Assembly (NCBI RefSeq): GCF_003852315.1
Contig: NZ_CP027762.1
Location: 1,035,501-1,099,500, forward strand
DNA: 64,000 nt
Source: Pseudomonas sp. LBUM920
GTDB lineage: Bacteria; Pseudomonadota; Gammaproteobacteria; Pseudomonadales; Pseudomonadaceae
Reading direction: 5' to 3'
The notes beneath the pieces are model-generated. The model saw only the letters and a list, made by a program, of their open reading frames with translations, was not told the origin of the DNA and did no database searches. How positions within the stretch are numbered: position 1 is the stretch's first letter; each line of letters opens with the position of its first letter. A program made the translations under genes and the position numbers. Shown piece by piece: positions 16,883 to 25,136 of this stretch.

Positions 16883-17065
16883 GACAAGCTCCCGGGTGTT
16901 CGAAGGGCAACAGCGTGGCTTGTTAAGGTGACGTTCAGGTGACGCTGTAAATTAATGGATACATTGATCGTACTTGGGGGACGGAACGTTTCAGCGGCAA
17001 GAGGCCAATATCACTCAGGTTTGTATCTGAATTGATACCAGCACACTGTACGACTGAGGTTTGCG

Positions 17066-17323
17066 ATGGCGCTGCCTGCACTGCTGATCAATGTTGTGGC
17101 TCTACTGGTGGCCTGCCCAGGCGCAGCGCTGCTGTTCATCACCCGTTTGCGCGAGCAGCGCGCACTGGCCGATCTGACCGCGCAAAGCGAAGATCGCGCG
17201 ATTGACCAGCCGATGTTGTTTCTGGATGTGCGCACCGAACGGGCGCATCGTCTGGCTTATCGCCTAGGGTTTGCCTGCCTCGGGCTGGCGCTGGCCACGT
17301 CCTGGCTCAGTACTCACCTCTAA
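17066..17323 (+). CDS. Small membrane protein, unknown function
   Basis: An 85-residue protein with a hydrophobic segment at each end (about 3-24, LPALLINVVALLVACPGAAL, and 68-82, LGFACLGLALATSWL) joined by a polar loop. GAGG seven bases before the ATG supports translation. The topology suggests a two-helix inner-membrane hairpin. I do not recognise the family. Confidence 0.65.
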   Translation: MALPALLINVVALLVACPGAALLFITRLREQRALADLTAQSEDRAIDQPMLFLDVRTERAHRLAYRLGFACLGLALATSWLSTHL

Positions 17324-17339
17324 AAAACACCACAAAACA

Positions 17340-17435
17340 AATGTGGGAGCGGGCTTGCCCGCGAAGGCAGGGGCTCAGTCGATACATCCTTGACTGAACC
17401 CGCGCTTTCGCTTGCAAGCCCGCTCCCACATTTTG
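17340..17435. repeat. REP doublet (GCGGGCTTGCCCGCGA family)
   Basis: AATGTGGGAGCGGGCTTGCC at the left is mirrored by GCAAGCCCGCTCCCACATT at the right, with a 50-base centre. It occupies the gap between the convergent small membrane protein and acyltransferase genes. Confidence 0.9.
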
Positions 17436-17444
17436 CTTCGGTGT

Positions 17445-18611
17445 TTACAGTGCAATCCCGGCTTTAACCCGATATTGATTCCTCACCGGCGTCGCGTACT
17501 GCACCACCAGATACGGCCGGTGCTCGGCCGGGCATTCATTCAAGCGCCGTTCCCACTCCGCTTGCGCCTTGGCCAGCTCGTCGGCCGGGAACACCTCGGC
17601 CGCCGTCGGCACCTGCAATTGCGGGTCGGCGTCGCTCCACTGCGCGTACGCCAGGTAATGCACCGGGAACAGGCGATAGCCGCCGAGAATCTGCCGGTCC
17701 ATTTCCACCGCCAGCAACTTGGTGTCCTCGAAACGCTCGGTGATCGGCGGCGCAAAGTTCACATGCACACGGCCCTTGTAGCCGGTGATGCCCAGGGCGA
17801 TGCTCACATCATCCTCGCCCGGCGCCTTGCTGTAGGTGCCGGTGGTGGCGCGGATATACAGTTCGCGGGCCTTGGCCGTGTCGCAGGGGTCGTATTCGTA
17901 GCTGATCGACACCGGCGTCAGGTTCAGCGACTGGATCACCTCGGCAAACGGCTCATCCTTGCGGCTGACGTGAAACATCTTGAGGATCGCCGACTCGGTG
18001 CGATCGTCGCCATCCTTGGCCCGGCCTTCGGCCTGGGCGATCCAGATCGACTGACAGTCGTTGCGGATCGAATGGTTGATGTAGGCCGACAGCAGGTTAT
18101 ACGCCGCCATCTTTTCCTTTCGCCCGGTGATCGAGCGGTGCACGATGAAGCTCTTGTTCAGGCGCATCAGGTCGCTGACAAACGGCTTTTGCAGCAGGTT
18201 GTCGCCAATGGCAATGCGCGGCGTCGGCAGGCCGGCGTGGTACACGGCGTAGTTGACGAAGGCGGGGTCCATCACGATGTCGCGGTGGTTGGCCAGAAAC
18301 AGGTAGGCGGTGCCCGACTTCAGCTGTTCGACGCCGGTGTACGTCACCCCGTCGGTTGCGCGGTCAATGGTGTGGTCGACGTAATATTCGACTTTGTCCT
18401 GCAGCGTGGCCACGGTGGTGACACCGGCGAACTCGCGGCGCAGCTTGCGGGCGATCATCGGCTTGAGCAGCCAGCCCAGGGCGCCGGCAAAGCGCGGGAA
18501 GCGGAAGTGGGTCAGGATGTCCAGAAAGGCCTTGTCACTGAACAGACGCGCCAGCACTGCCGGGACTTCGCTGTCGTTGTAAGGTCGGATGGTATCGAAT
18601 TCGCCCATCAT
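17445..18611 (-). CDS. PlsC-like acyltransferase family protein
   Basis: The 388-residue protein contains the glycerolipid acyltransferase motif NHRDIVMD (the NHX4D box) near residue 128 and a later WIAQAEGRAKDG that corresponds to the EGxR block, placing it with 1-acylglycerol-3-phosphate acyltransferase relatives. Substrate and product cannot be read from the sequence. It is longer than PlsC (about 250 residues), with an N-terminal helical region and a C-terminal extension with repeated charged segments. AAGAGAG precedes the start; ATGs at 18611 and 18608 are equally possible. Confidence 0.75.
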   Translation of the reverse strand: MMGEFDTIRPYNDSEVPAVLARLFSDKAFLDILTHFRFPRFAGALGWLLKPMIARKLRREFAGVTTVATLQDKVEYYVDHTIDRATDGVTYTGVEQLKSGTAYLFLANHRDIVMDPAFVNYAVYHAGLPTPRIAIGDNLLQKPFVSDLMRLNKSFIVHRSITGRKEKMAAYNLLSAYINHSIRNDCQSIWIAQAEGRAKDGDDRTESAILKMFHVSRKDEPFAEVIQSLNLTPVSISYEYDPCDTAKARELYIRATTGTYSKAPGEDDVSIALGITGYKGRVHVNFAPPITERFEDTKLLAVEMDRQILGGYRLFPVHYLAYAQWSDADPQLQVPTAAEVFPADELAKAQAEWERRLNECPAEHRPYLVVQYATPVRNQYRVKAGIAL

Positions 18612-18739
18612 GCTCTCTTGTTAGAAACGGCTAGTGTAAGTAAAGGAAATATCAGGGTGCGGCCGCAATATTGGCTCTGCCGTGAATAGCCCTGTAAATA
18701 GACCGGCGATTATACGCACAAGTCACCTGGGAGACCGCG

Positions 18740-18922
18740 ATGCTGGAAACCGAGTCGTACGATTGTCCTTATTGTGGTGAGCCGGCTGAGGCCGTGCTGG
18801 ACCTTTCCGGCGGCGATCAGTCATACATTGAAGACTGCCCGGTGTGTTGCCGGCCAATAATCTTTGATCTGCAGGTACACGATGACGAATGGATGCTCAC
18901 GGTCCGCAGCGAAAACGAGTAA
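18740..18922 (+). CDS. CPXCG-motif cysteine-rich protein
   Basis: A 60-residue protein with two zinc-ribbon-like knuckles, CPYCG at residues 9-13 and CPVCC at 33-37, which define the CPXCG cysteine-rich family of unknown function. GGGAG lies upstream of the ATG. It is 11 bases before the DUF2007-like gene, and the pair is probably cotranscribed. The role of the metal site is inferred, not shown. Confidence 0.88.
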   Translation: MLETESYDCPYCGEPAEAVLDLSGGDQSYIEDCPVCCRPIIFDLQVHDDEWMLTVRSENE

Positions 18923-18933
18923 CAGGTGCGCCC

Positions 18934-19194
18934 ATGCAGCGAATCTATGAACCGGAAAACCTGATGGAAGGCGAGTTGCTGCAACAAATGCTCGCCAGCG
19001 AGGGCATCGAGGCGCACCTGGTGGGGCGCCATTTGCTCGGCGGTACCGGCGAATTGCCGATTTTCGGCCTGCTGGGCCTGGAGGTGGACAACGACCAGGC
19101 CGTTTACGCCCGTGAGCTGATTACGGCCTACATCGGTGCGCAACCATTGCCCGGCGATGAACCCGACAGCTTTCCCGACGTATTGGTCTGTTAG
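18934..19194 (+). CDS. DUF2007-type putative signal-transducing protein
   Basis: An 86-residue protein beginning MQRIYEPENLMEGELLQQML. The pattern of an N-terminal segment that can slide over an EAHLVG strand and the ending LEVDNDQAVYARELI match the DUF2007 family, a small PII-like fold with no established partner. The start at 18934 keeps it clear of the preceding cysteine-rich gene; an upstream frame to 18889 would overlap it. The SRAP-domain gene follows 36 bases later. Confidence 0.8.
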   Translation: MQRIYEPENLMEGELLQQMLASEGIEAHLVGRHLLGGTGELPIFGLLGLEVDNDQAVYARELITAYIGAQPLPGDEPDSFPDVLVC

Positions 19195-19230
19195 GCTGTC
19201 GGTCGGTTTACCCAAGAGTCGTGTTACCCC

Positions 19231-19851
19231 ATGTGTGGACGTTATGCCCTGTTTCGCTGGAACCCTACGTTTGCTGCCTTGCCGGGCTTCCCGGCCGACC
19301 AGCAGGCGCAGTGGAACATCTCCCCGAATGATTCGGTGCTGATTCAGCGCTTGAGCGAAGGCCAGCGCACCCTGGCGCGCGCGCGCTGGGGCCTGACGCC
19401 GCCCTGGCTGACTGACCTTTCCCGCACCCCGGCCCACGCCCGCGCCGAAACCCTGGCCGAGCAACCGATGTTCCGCGAAGCCTTCCGCCAGCGCCGCTGC
19501 CTGCTGCCCGCCAACGGGTTTTACGAATGGCGCGGCACCCAGCGCAAGCGCCCGTACTGGCTGACGCCGGGCGAGGGCTCGACGCTGTTTTTTGCGGCGA
19601 TCTGGGAAGCGTATCCGGTGCAGGAACAGGTGTGGCTGAGCACCGCGGTGGTGACCCAGGCGGCGCAGAGTCAGCGGCGGCCGTTGATCCTGGATGCGGC
19701 GGGGCAGGAGGCGTGGCTGAATCCGCAGACGCCGTTGCCGGTGTTGCAGGGTTTGCTGGCCAGTGAGCCGGCTGCGTTGCGCGAGCGGGTGTTGGCCAAT
19801 ATGGTCAATGATCCGAAACTGAATGGGCCGGAGTGCCTGACACCGGGCTGA
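19231..19851 (+). CDS. SRAP-domain protein (YedK/HMCES family) with altered active site
   Basis: SRAP proteins form a covalent link through Cys-2 to abasic sites in single-stranded DNA. The 206 residues keep MCGRYALF at the N terminus (Cys-2 and Arg-4), the ARAET block at 70-74 and GFYEW at 96-100. Two residues normally in the catalytic pocket differ: the asparagine before ARAET is His-69, and the histidine of the usual HDRRP motif is Ser-147 (SQRRP). From family knowledge these positions act with Cys-2 and the glutamate, so activity may be changed. Fold assignment is secure; activity is uncertain. Confidence 0.85.
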   Translation: MCGRYALFRWNPTFAALPGFPADQQAQWNISPNDSVLIQRLSEGQRTLARARWGLTPPWLTDLSRTPAHARAETLAEQPMFREAFRQRRCLLPANGFYEWRGTQRKRPYWLTPGEGSTLFFAAIWEAYPVQEQVWLSTAVVTQAAQSQRRPLILDAAGQEAWLNPQTPLPVLQGLLASEPAALRERVLANMVNDPKLNGPECLTPG

Positions 19852-19864
19852 AGTCGGGCTCACT

Positions 19865-19932
19865 CCATGCCAGCTCCTACATTTGAAGGTGTTCACACAT
19901 CAAAATGTGGGAGCTGGCTTGCCTGCGATAGC
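19865..19932. repeat. REP element pair, tail to tail
   Basis: GCCAGCTCCTACATTT on the left faces AAATGTGGGAGCTGGC on the right, but only the right copy continues into TTGCCTGCGATAGC. This is an incomplete doublet of the GCTGGCTTGCCTGCGA family between the convergent SRAP and chemoreceptor genes. Confidence 0.75.
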
Positions 19933-19955
19933 GGCCTGAAGACCACCGCCAAATC

Positions 19956-22094
19956 CTAAACCTTAAACTGATTGATCAAGCGCCGCTGCTGCTCCGCCAG
20001 CTTGGTCAACTCCGCACTGGCTGCGCTCGATTCATCCGCGCCGCCCGCCACTTCATTGGCCACCTGGCCGATATTGATCACATTGCGATTAATATCCTCG
20101 GCCACCGCGCTCTGCTCCTCGGCGGCGCTGGCGATCTGGGTATTCATGTCGTTGATCACCGACACCGCCTGAGTGATCGTCTCCAGCGCCTCGGCCGCCT
20201 TCGCCGCATGCTGCACGCTTTCATCGGTGCGGTTCTGGCTGTCTTCCATCACCTTAACCACATCGCGCGTGCCTTGTTGCAACTGCTGGATCATGGTCTG
20301 GATTTCTTCGGTGGCCTTCTGCGTCTTCTGCGCCAGGTTGCGCACTTCATCTGCCACCACCGCAAAACCACGGCCTTGCTCGCCGGCCCGCGCTGCCTCG
20401 ATGGCGGCGTTAAGCGCCAGCAGGTTGGTCTGCTCGGCGATCCCGCGAATCGCTGTGAGGATCGCGTTGATGTTCTCGCTGTCCTTGGCCAGCGTTTGCA
20501 CCACGCCCACCGCTTTACCGATTTCCTGCGCCAATGCGCCGATAGACGTCGAGGTATCACGCACGATGCGCATGCCCTGGCTTGCGGCTTGGTCAGCGTG
20601 GCTGGCGGCTTGCGCGGCCTGGGTGGCGTTGCGCGCCACGTCCTGGGCGGTGGCCGTCATCTCATGCACGGCGGTGGCCACCTGGTCGATCTCGACCATC
20701 TGTTTGTGCACGCCCTGATTGGTGCGAATCGCGATGTCGGCGGTGTGCTCCGACGAATCGCTGACCTTCTGCACCGAACTCACCACCTGGGTGATCATGC
20801 CCTGCAGCTTGATCAGAAAAGTATTGAAACCGGTGGCAATCGCGCCCAGTTCATCGGCCCGGTCACTGGTCAGGCGGCGCGTCAGGTCGCCTTCGCCCTG
20901 AGCGATGTCATTGAGCATGGCCACCATTTGCTTGAGGGGGCGGGCGATGCCGTGGCCCACCAGCCAGATCACCAGCAAGCCGAGGCCGGCAATCAACAGG
21001 CCCACCATGGCCATGCCGAAGGTGTCGGTCTTGCGCTGGGCTTGCAGGTCGCTTTGCAGTTTTTGCGAATCGGCCATCACCGCGCTCAGTGGCAGTTGCA
21101 GCATCAAGGTCCAGCGCGCTTCGGCCTGGCCGATGTTGAAGGGCAGGAACAGCTCGATGTGCCCGTGTTCCTTATCGATGTCGTAGCGCACTTCTCCGAC
21201 TTTCAGCTGGCCGAGATTGGCCAGCGCGTTGCTGTCGAGCAAGTCAGCGGCTTTTTCGCCCAGCTTGCTCGCGTCCTTGGTGTAGGCCACCAGGCGACCG
21301 TTACTGGAAATCAGCGCCAGTTCGCCGGCGCCGTTGTAGAGGTTCTGGTCGGCGCGGGTGAGCATGTCCTGAATGAAGTTCACCGACAGGTCGGCGCCGA
21401 CGATGCCCTGGAAAGTGCCATCGATCATGATCGGTTCGATAAACGAGGCCAGCATCACCATCGCATTGCCGACCTTGTAAGGCGCAGGGTCGATGGCGCA
21501 GGGCTTCTTGCTTTCTTTGGAGCACAGGTAGTACTCACTGGCGCGCACGCCGGTGGCGAGGATGTTCTGGTCGTTGACGTCGGCGAGTTTGTCCAGGCCC
21601 AGGCTGCCATCGGCGTTGCGGTACCACCACGGCAGGAAGCGCCCGTCGGCGGCCATGCCGACGATCGGCGTGTTCACGTAGGCGGCGTCGTTATGGTCGA
21701 TCGCATTGGGTTCCCAGCCGATATACGCGCCAAGGATTTTCGGGTTGCGCACCACGGTTTCGTGCAACAGGTTGATCAGTTGTTCGCGGCCCACTTGCAA
21801 GGCCGGTTCGCCCTTGGCGTCTTTCATGCCGAGCAGTGCGTTGGCCGTGGCCAGGCCTTTGGCGGTCACCAAGGGCGCTTCCAATTCACGCTGGATCAAC
21901 GTGGCCTGGGTGTGCGCCAGGGCGGTGAGCCGTTGCTCGATGATCTGCTCGAACTGCGCCTGGGTGCGTTCCTGCACCAGTTCCTGGGTGCGCGCGCCGG
22001 CGAACACCGCGTAGAGCACCAAAACGGCGACCACACTCAGCACGATGGCCCCGGTCAGTGCTGCGACAGAAAACTGAATCGACTTGAATTTCAT
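19956..22094 (-). CDS. Methyl-accepting chemotaxis protein with dCache-like sensor
   Basis: This 712-residue inner-membrane chemoreceptor has a TM helix at about 9-30, a large periplasmic domain to about 350, a second TM near 360-380 (MAMVGLLIAGLGLLVIWLVG), a HAMP domain and a cytoplasmic signalling domain whose tip is RGIAEQTNLLALNAAIEAAR. The periplasmic size and the FLPWWYRNADG segment suggest a double Cache domain, but the ligand cannot be named. GGAG six bases upstream supports the ATG at 22094. The C terminus (QRRLINQFKV) lacks a CheR-binding pentapeptide. No che genes are nearby. Confidence 0.93.
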   Translation of the reverse strand: MKFKSIQFSVAALTGAIVLSVVAVLVLYAVFAGARTQELVQERTQAQFEQIIEQRLTALAHTQATLIQRELEAPLVTAKGLATANALLGMKDAKGEPALQVGREQLINLLHETVVRNPKILGAYIGWEPNAIDHNDAAYVNTPIVGMAADGRFLPWWYRNADGSLGLDKLADVNDQNILATGVRASEYYLCSKESKKPCAIDPAPYKVGNAMVMLASFIEPIMIDGTFQGIVGADLSVNFIQDMLTRADQNLYNGAGELALISSNGRLVAYTKDASKLGEKAADLLDSNALANLGQLKVGEVRYDIDKEHGHIELFLPFNIGQAEARWTLMLQLPLSAVMADSQKLQSDLQAQRKTDTFGMAMVGLLIAGLGLLVIWLVGHGIARPLKQMVAMLNDIAQGEGDLTRRLTSDRADELGAIATGFNTFLIKLQGMITQVVSSVQKVSDSSEHTADIAIRTNQGVHKQMVEIDQVATAVHEMTATAQDVARNATQAAQAASHADQAASQGMRIVRDTSTSIGALAQEIGKAVGVVQTLAKDSENINAILTAIRGIAEQTNLLALNAAIEAARAGEQGRGFAVVADEVRNLAQKTQKATEEIQTMIQQLQQGTRDVVKVMEDSQNRTDESVQHAAKAAEALETITQAVSVINDMNTQIASAAEEQSAVAEDINRNVINIGQVANEVAGGADESSAASAELTKLAEQQRRLINQFKV

Positions 22095-22322
22095 GAAAGC
22101 TCCGGGCGCAGGGGCAGGTGGGCTGCCTTTGTGTATCGGCCACGGGCTCGGGAGGCTTAAGGCTCGGCGGGTGAAATAGTGCCGGATGTCGCAAATGGAC
22201 TGTTGGCCGCCGCTGTGGGCAGGTGGGATGTATCTGAAAGTTAGCGGTTACACGTCTGTTGTATCTGGCGCCGATACACATGAGCGCCTAGGATACGCGC
22301 CATGTTTTCAGGGAGCGTGTTC

Positions 22323-23141
22323 ATGAAGAAGTCATTGGCGGTAAGTGGGTTGGTTGCGGCGATGCTGCTGGCGGGTTGCCAGTCGGTTAACACCACCAGC
22401 GGCGGCGCCGTCGGGGTAGAGCGCAAGCAGTATATGTTCAGCATGTTGTCAAGCCAGGAAGTCGACCAGATGTATGCCCAGTCCTACCAGCAGACGCTGG
22501 GTGAGGCGAGCGGCAAAGGCATGCTCGATAAAACCAGTGCCAACGCCAAGCGCGTGCAGGCCATCGCCAATCGACTGATCGCCCAGGCGCCGACCTTTCG
22601 CCCGGATGCGGCGCAATGGAAGTGGGAGGTGAACCTGATCAAAAGTGATGAGATGAACGCCAACTGCGGGCCTGGCGGCAAGATCTTCGTGTACAGCGCG
22701 TTGATCGACAACCTCAAGCTCACCGATGACGAACTGGCCGCGGTGATGGGCCATGAAATCGCTCACGCCTTGCGCGAACACGGCCGTGAAGCCATGTCCA
22801 AGGCCTACGGCATCGAGATGGCCAAGCAGGGCGCCGGTGCCTTGTTCGGTCTGGGCCAGGACAGCCTGGCGCTGGCCGATACGGTGGCCAACTACGGCAT
22901 GACGCTGCCCAACAGCCGCGCCAATGAAAACGAAGCCGACCTGATCGGTCTGGAGCTCTCGGCTAGGGCCGGTTACAACCCGAACGCGGCCATCACGTTG
23001 TGGAACAAGATGGCCAAGGCGTCGGAAGGTTCTCCACCGGAGTTCATGAGCACGCACCCGGCCTCCGACAGCCGGATCGCCTCATTGCAGGCGGCGATTC
23101 CGAAAGTAATGCCGCTTTACCAGCAGGCCAAAAAATCCTGA
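22323..23141 (+). CDS. M48-family metalloprotease lipoprotein
   Basis: A 272-residue lipoprotein: MKKSLAVSGLVAAMLLAGC ends in a lipobox with Cys-19. The zinc protease motif HEIAHALREHG is near residue 145, and the third ligand region NENEADLIGLELSARAGYN near 207, so the catalytic residues are intact. Relatives include the LoiP/YcaL and BepA groups that act in outer-membrane quality control; which subgroup cannot be settled. GGGAG seven bases upstream fixes the ATG at 22323. The next gene is convergent across a REP doublet. Confidence 0.88.
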   Translation: MKKSLAVSGLVAAMLLAGCQSVNTTSGGAVGVERKQYMFSMLSSQEVDQMYAQSYQQTLGEASGKGMLDKTSANAKRVQAIANRLIAQAPTFRPDAAQWKWEVNLIKSDEMNANCGPGGKIFVYSALIDNLKLTDDELAAVMGHEIAHALREHGREAMSKAYGIEMAKQGAGALFGLGQDSLALADTVANYGMTLPNSRANENEADLIGLELSARAGYNPNAAITLWNKMAKASEGSPPEFMSTHPASDSRIASLQAAIPKVMPLYQQAKKS

Positions 23142-23156
23142 GTTAACGCGGAACCC

Positions 23157-23243
23157 TGTGGGAGCTGGCTTGCCTGCGATGCAGGCGGGTCGGTCCTTCA
23201 GAAATACCGAGTTGATGCTATCGCAGGCAAGCCAGCTCCCACA
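23157..23243. repeat. REP doublet (GCTGGCTTGCCTGCGA family)
   Basis: TGTGGGAGCTGGCTTGCCTG at the left mirrors CAGGCAAGCCAGCTCCCACA at the right, with a 40-base centre. It lies between the convergent M48 and GDT1-family genes. Confidence 0.92.
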
Positions 23244-23262
23244 TTGGATGGGGTTTACAGGT

Positions 23263-23847
23263 CTAGATCCAGCCGCTGCTTTGCATGGCCTTGTACACCG
23301 CCACCACCGCCAGAACGAAGAACGCCGTAGCCGCCAGTCGACGAATCAGGGTCAGCGGCAGTTTCTCCGCGGCGAAATTCCCCGCCAGAACCACCGGCAC
23401 GTTGGCAATCAGCATGCCCAGGGTGGTGCCGATAATCACCAGCCACAGCTCAGGGTATTGCGCCGCCAGCATCACCGTGGCGATCTGCGTCTTGTCACCG
23501 ATTTCGGCGAGGAAGAACGCAATCAGCGTGGTCAGAAACGGGCCGAACTTGCGCGTGGTACTGGCTTCGTCATCGTCGAGTTTGTCCGGCACCAGGGTCC
23601 ACAGCGCCGTAGCGCAGAAGCTCGCCGCGAGGATCCAGTGCAACACCGCATCCGAGAAGAAACTGCCGAACCAGGCGCCCACGGCACCGGCAGCCGCATG
23701 GTTGGCCAGGGTCGCGGCGACGATGCCGGCGATGATCGGCCAGGGCTTGCGGAAGCGAGCAGCAAGGATGAGCGCGAGCAGTTGCGTCTTGTCGCCGATT
23801 TCGGCCAAGGCAACGATTGCGGTAGGAACGAGTAATGAATCCAGCAT
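23263..23847 (-). CDS. TMEM165/GDT1-family manganese exporter
   Basis: GDT1-family proteins are inner-membrane cation exporters; bacterial members remove excess manganese. The 194-residue protein has six hydrophobic segments in two homologous halves, each with the signature: ALAEIGDKTQLLAL near residue 13 and FLAEIGDKTQIATV near 110. The start at 23847 gives the family length; the frame continuing to 24072 runs through the riboswitch and is untranslated. The yybP-ykoY-type leader in front of it independently supports the manganese role and predicts induction by manganese. Confidence 0.92.
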   Translation of the reverse strand: MLDSLLVPTAIVALAEIGDKTQLLALILAARFRKPWPIIAGIVAATLANHAAAGAVGAWFGSFFSDAVLHWILAASFCATALWTLVPDKLDDDEASTTRKFGPFLTTLIAFFLAEIGDKTQIATVMLAAQYPELWLVIIGTTLGMLIANVPVVLAGNFAAEKLPLTLIRRLAATAFFVLAVVAVYKAMQSSGWI

Positions 23848-23878
23848 CAGGTAAGTTTCCAGGGGCGGGTCGACACGG

Positions 23879-23927
23879 CTATGACACGTACAGCCTTCCC
23901 GCCCCGGGTAAGGTGTGCGTGTCATAG
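23879..23927 (-). promoter_or_regulatory. Competing hairpin downstream of the Mn riboswitch (expression platform)
   Basis: On the minus strand CTATGACACG (complement of 23918-23927) pairs perfectly with CGTGTCATAG (complement of 23879-23888), and inside it CCTT-CCCG pairs with CGGG-AAGG. The upstream arm contains part of the 3' strand of riboswitch stem P1, so the two structures exclude each other. Confidence 0.6.
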
Positions 23928-24050
23928 GTCTTGTCAAACCCCGGTCCGTCTGTGCGGACTCCTGGGTCGCATACGCCATGATCTGCTGACCAAGTATGTT
24001 GACGTATGCCGGACGAGCGTGGCGCTCGTGGGAGACTACTCCCCTAGGAC
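23921..24050 (-). promoter_or_regulatory. yybP-ykoY-type manganese riboswitch
   Basis: The leader RNA of the exporter gene carries GGGGAGUAG near its 5' end (complement of 24037-24045) and CAAGACCUA near its 3' end, the two most conserved parts of the yybP-ykoY motif. The closing stem P1 is visible: GUCCUAGG pairs with CCUAUGAC with one mismatch. Known members bind manganese and raise expression of exporters such as MntP and GDT1-family proteins. The identity of the downstream gene fits this exactly. The inner stems were matched only by eye. Confidence 0.8.
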
Positions 24051-24107
24051 GGAGCGGATTCTGCCTAGGCAAAACCCATTCGGCAAGCCTTCTTTTTCAA
24101 AAAGCCA

Positions 24108-25106
24108 TCAGCCGCGTTTGGCACGATAAATGCGAAAACCGTTGCCTTCGGCCTTGATTGCACACACGCCCAAGTGCTCTTCGATCAGTGGTTGGTACTT
24201 GAGGAAACTGTTGGCCACCAAGCGAAGTTCGCCGCCTTTTGCCAGGTGTTTCGCCGCTTTTCGCAGCAAGTTTTCCGTGGCGAAATAATCGGTGTGCACG
24301 CCGACATGGAACGGCGGGTTGCTCAAAATCGCGTTCAAACCCATCGGCGCAGCGTCGATGCCGTCACCGGTCAACACCTCGGCCTCCAGGCCATTGGCCG
24401 CCAAGGTCAGGCGGCTGCTGGCGGCGGCGAACGCATCCACGTCAAGCATCGTCACCGTGTTGTGCGGGTAGCGACGCTTGACCGCAGCGCCCAGCACGCC
24501 GGCGCCGCAGCCAAAGTCGAGCAAGTGCCCGCTGGGCAACTTGTCCAGGTGTGCAAGCAACAGCTCGGTGCCGCGATCCAGGCGACCGTGGCTGAACACG
24601 CCCGGCAGGCTCACCACCTTGAGCGGCCCTTCGGCCAGCGGTACTTCAAACACCTGCGCCAGGCTTTGCAGTTCGACCGCCTGCGGGGCATTGGCCACGG
24701 TGACCTGCCACAGCTGGCAGTGCCGCGCGTTGTCGAGCTTGCGGGGCTTGCCGAACGGAATCATCTGCTTGGCGGCGCTTTCGATACCGCCTTTTTTCTC
24801 GCCGACCAGAAACAGCTCGGCGCCGGGCAGGCGTGCGGCCACGGCGTTGAGCAGGTAATCGGTGAGGTCCTTGGATTTGGGCAGGAAAATCACCGCCGCA
24901 TCAAACCCGCGTTCGGGCACGTTCACGCCGAAATGGCTGCGTTCGGGGAAGCGTGCGTCGAGCGCCGCCTGGTCGCCGGCATGCCAGCTCCAGCCGTGGG
25001 CATTGGGCAGGCGGCCGAGCAAATCGTCGGCGGGCAAACCTACCAGCAGCAGGTTGCCTTGAAAAAGTTCGGCCTGACGAAGCAGTACTTCACTGCGCGG
25101 ATCCAT
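24108..25106 (-). CDS. rsmC: 16S rRNA (guanine-N2)-methyltransferase RsmC
   Basis: RsmC methylates G1207 of 16S rRNA on the 30S subunit using S-adenosylmethionine. The 332 residues show the duplicated architecture of this group: a degenerate N-terminal half and a catalytic C-terminal Rossmann domain with HLLDFGCGAGVLGAAVKRRYP (about 192-212) and the NPPFH motif near residue 265. The start MDPRSEVLLRQAELFQGN is typical. It lies 30 bases downstream of hprA on the same strand, and both probably share a transcript. Confidence 0.9.
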   Translation of the reverse strand: MDPRSEVLLRQAELFQGNLLLVGLPADDLLGRLPNAHGWSWHAGDQAALDARFPERSHFGVNVPERGFDAAVIFLPKSKDLTDYLLNAVAARLPGAELFLVGEKKGGIESAAKQMIPFGKPRKLDNARHCQLWQVTVANAPQAVELQSLAQVFEVPLAEGPLKVVSLPGVFSHGRLDRGTELLLAHLDKLPSGHLLDFGCGAGVLGAAVKRRYPHNTVTMLDVDAFAAASSRLTLAANGLEAEVLTGDGIDAAPMGLNAILSNPPFHVGVHTDYFATENLLRKAAKHLAKGGELRLVANSFLKYQPLIEEHLGVCAIKAEGNGFRIYRAKRG

Positions 25107-25136
25107 GGTCTGCTCCTTGAAAAGGGGCGCAGTTTA

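Noticed and set aside
23848..24072. N-terminal extension of the GDT1-type exporter frame
   Set aside because: The added residues have no family match, and the sequence is the riboswitch leader.
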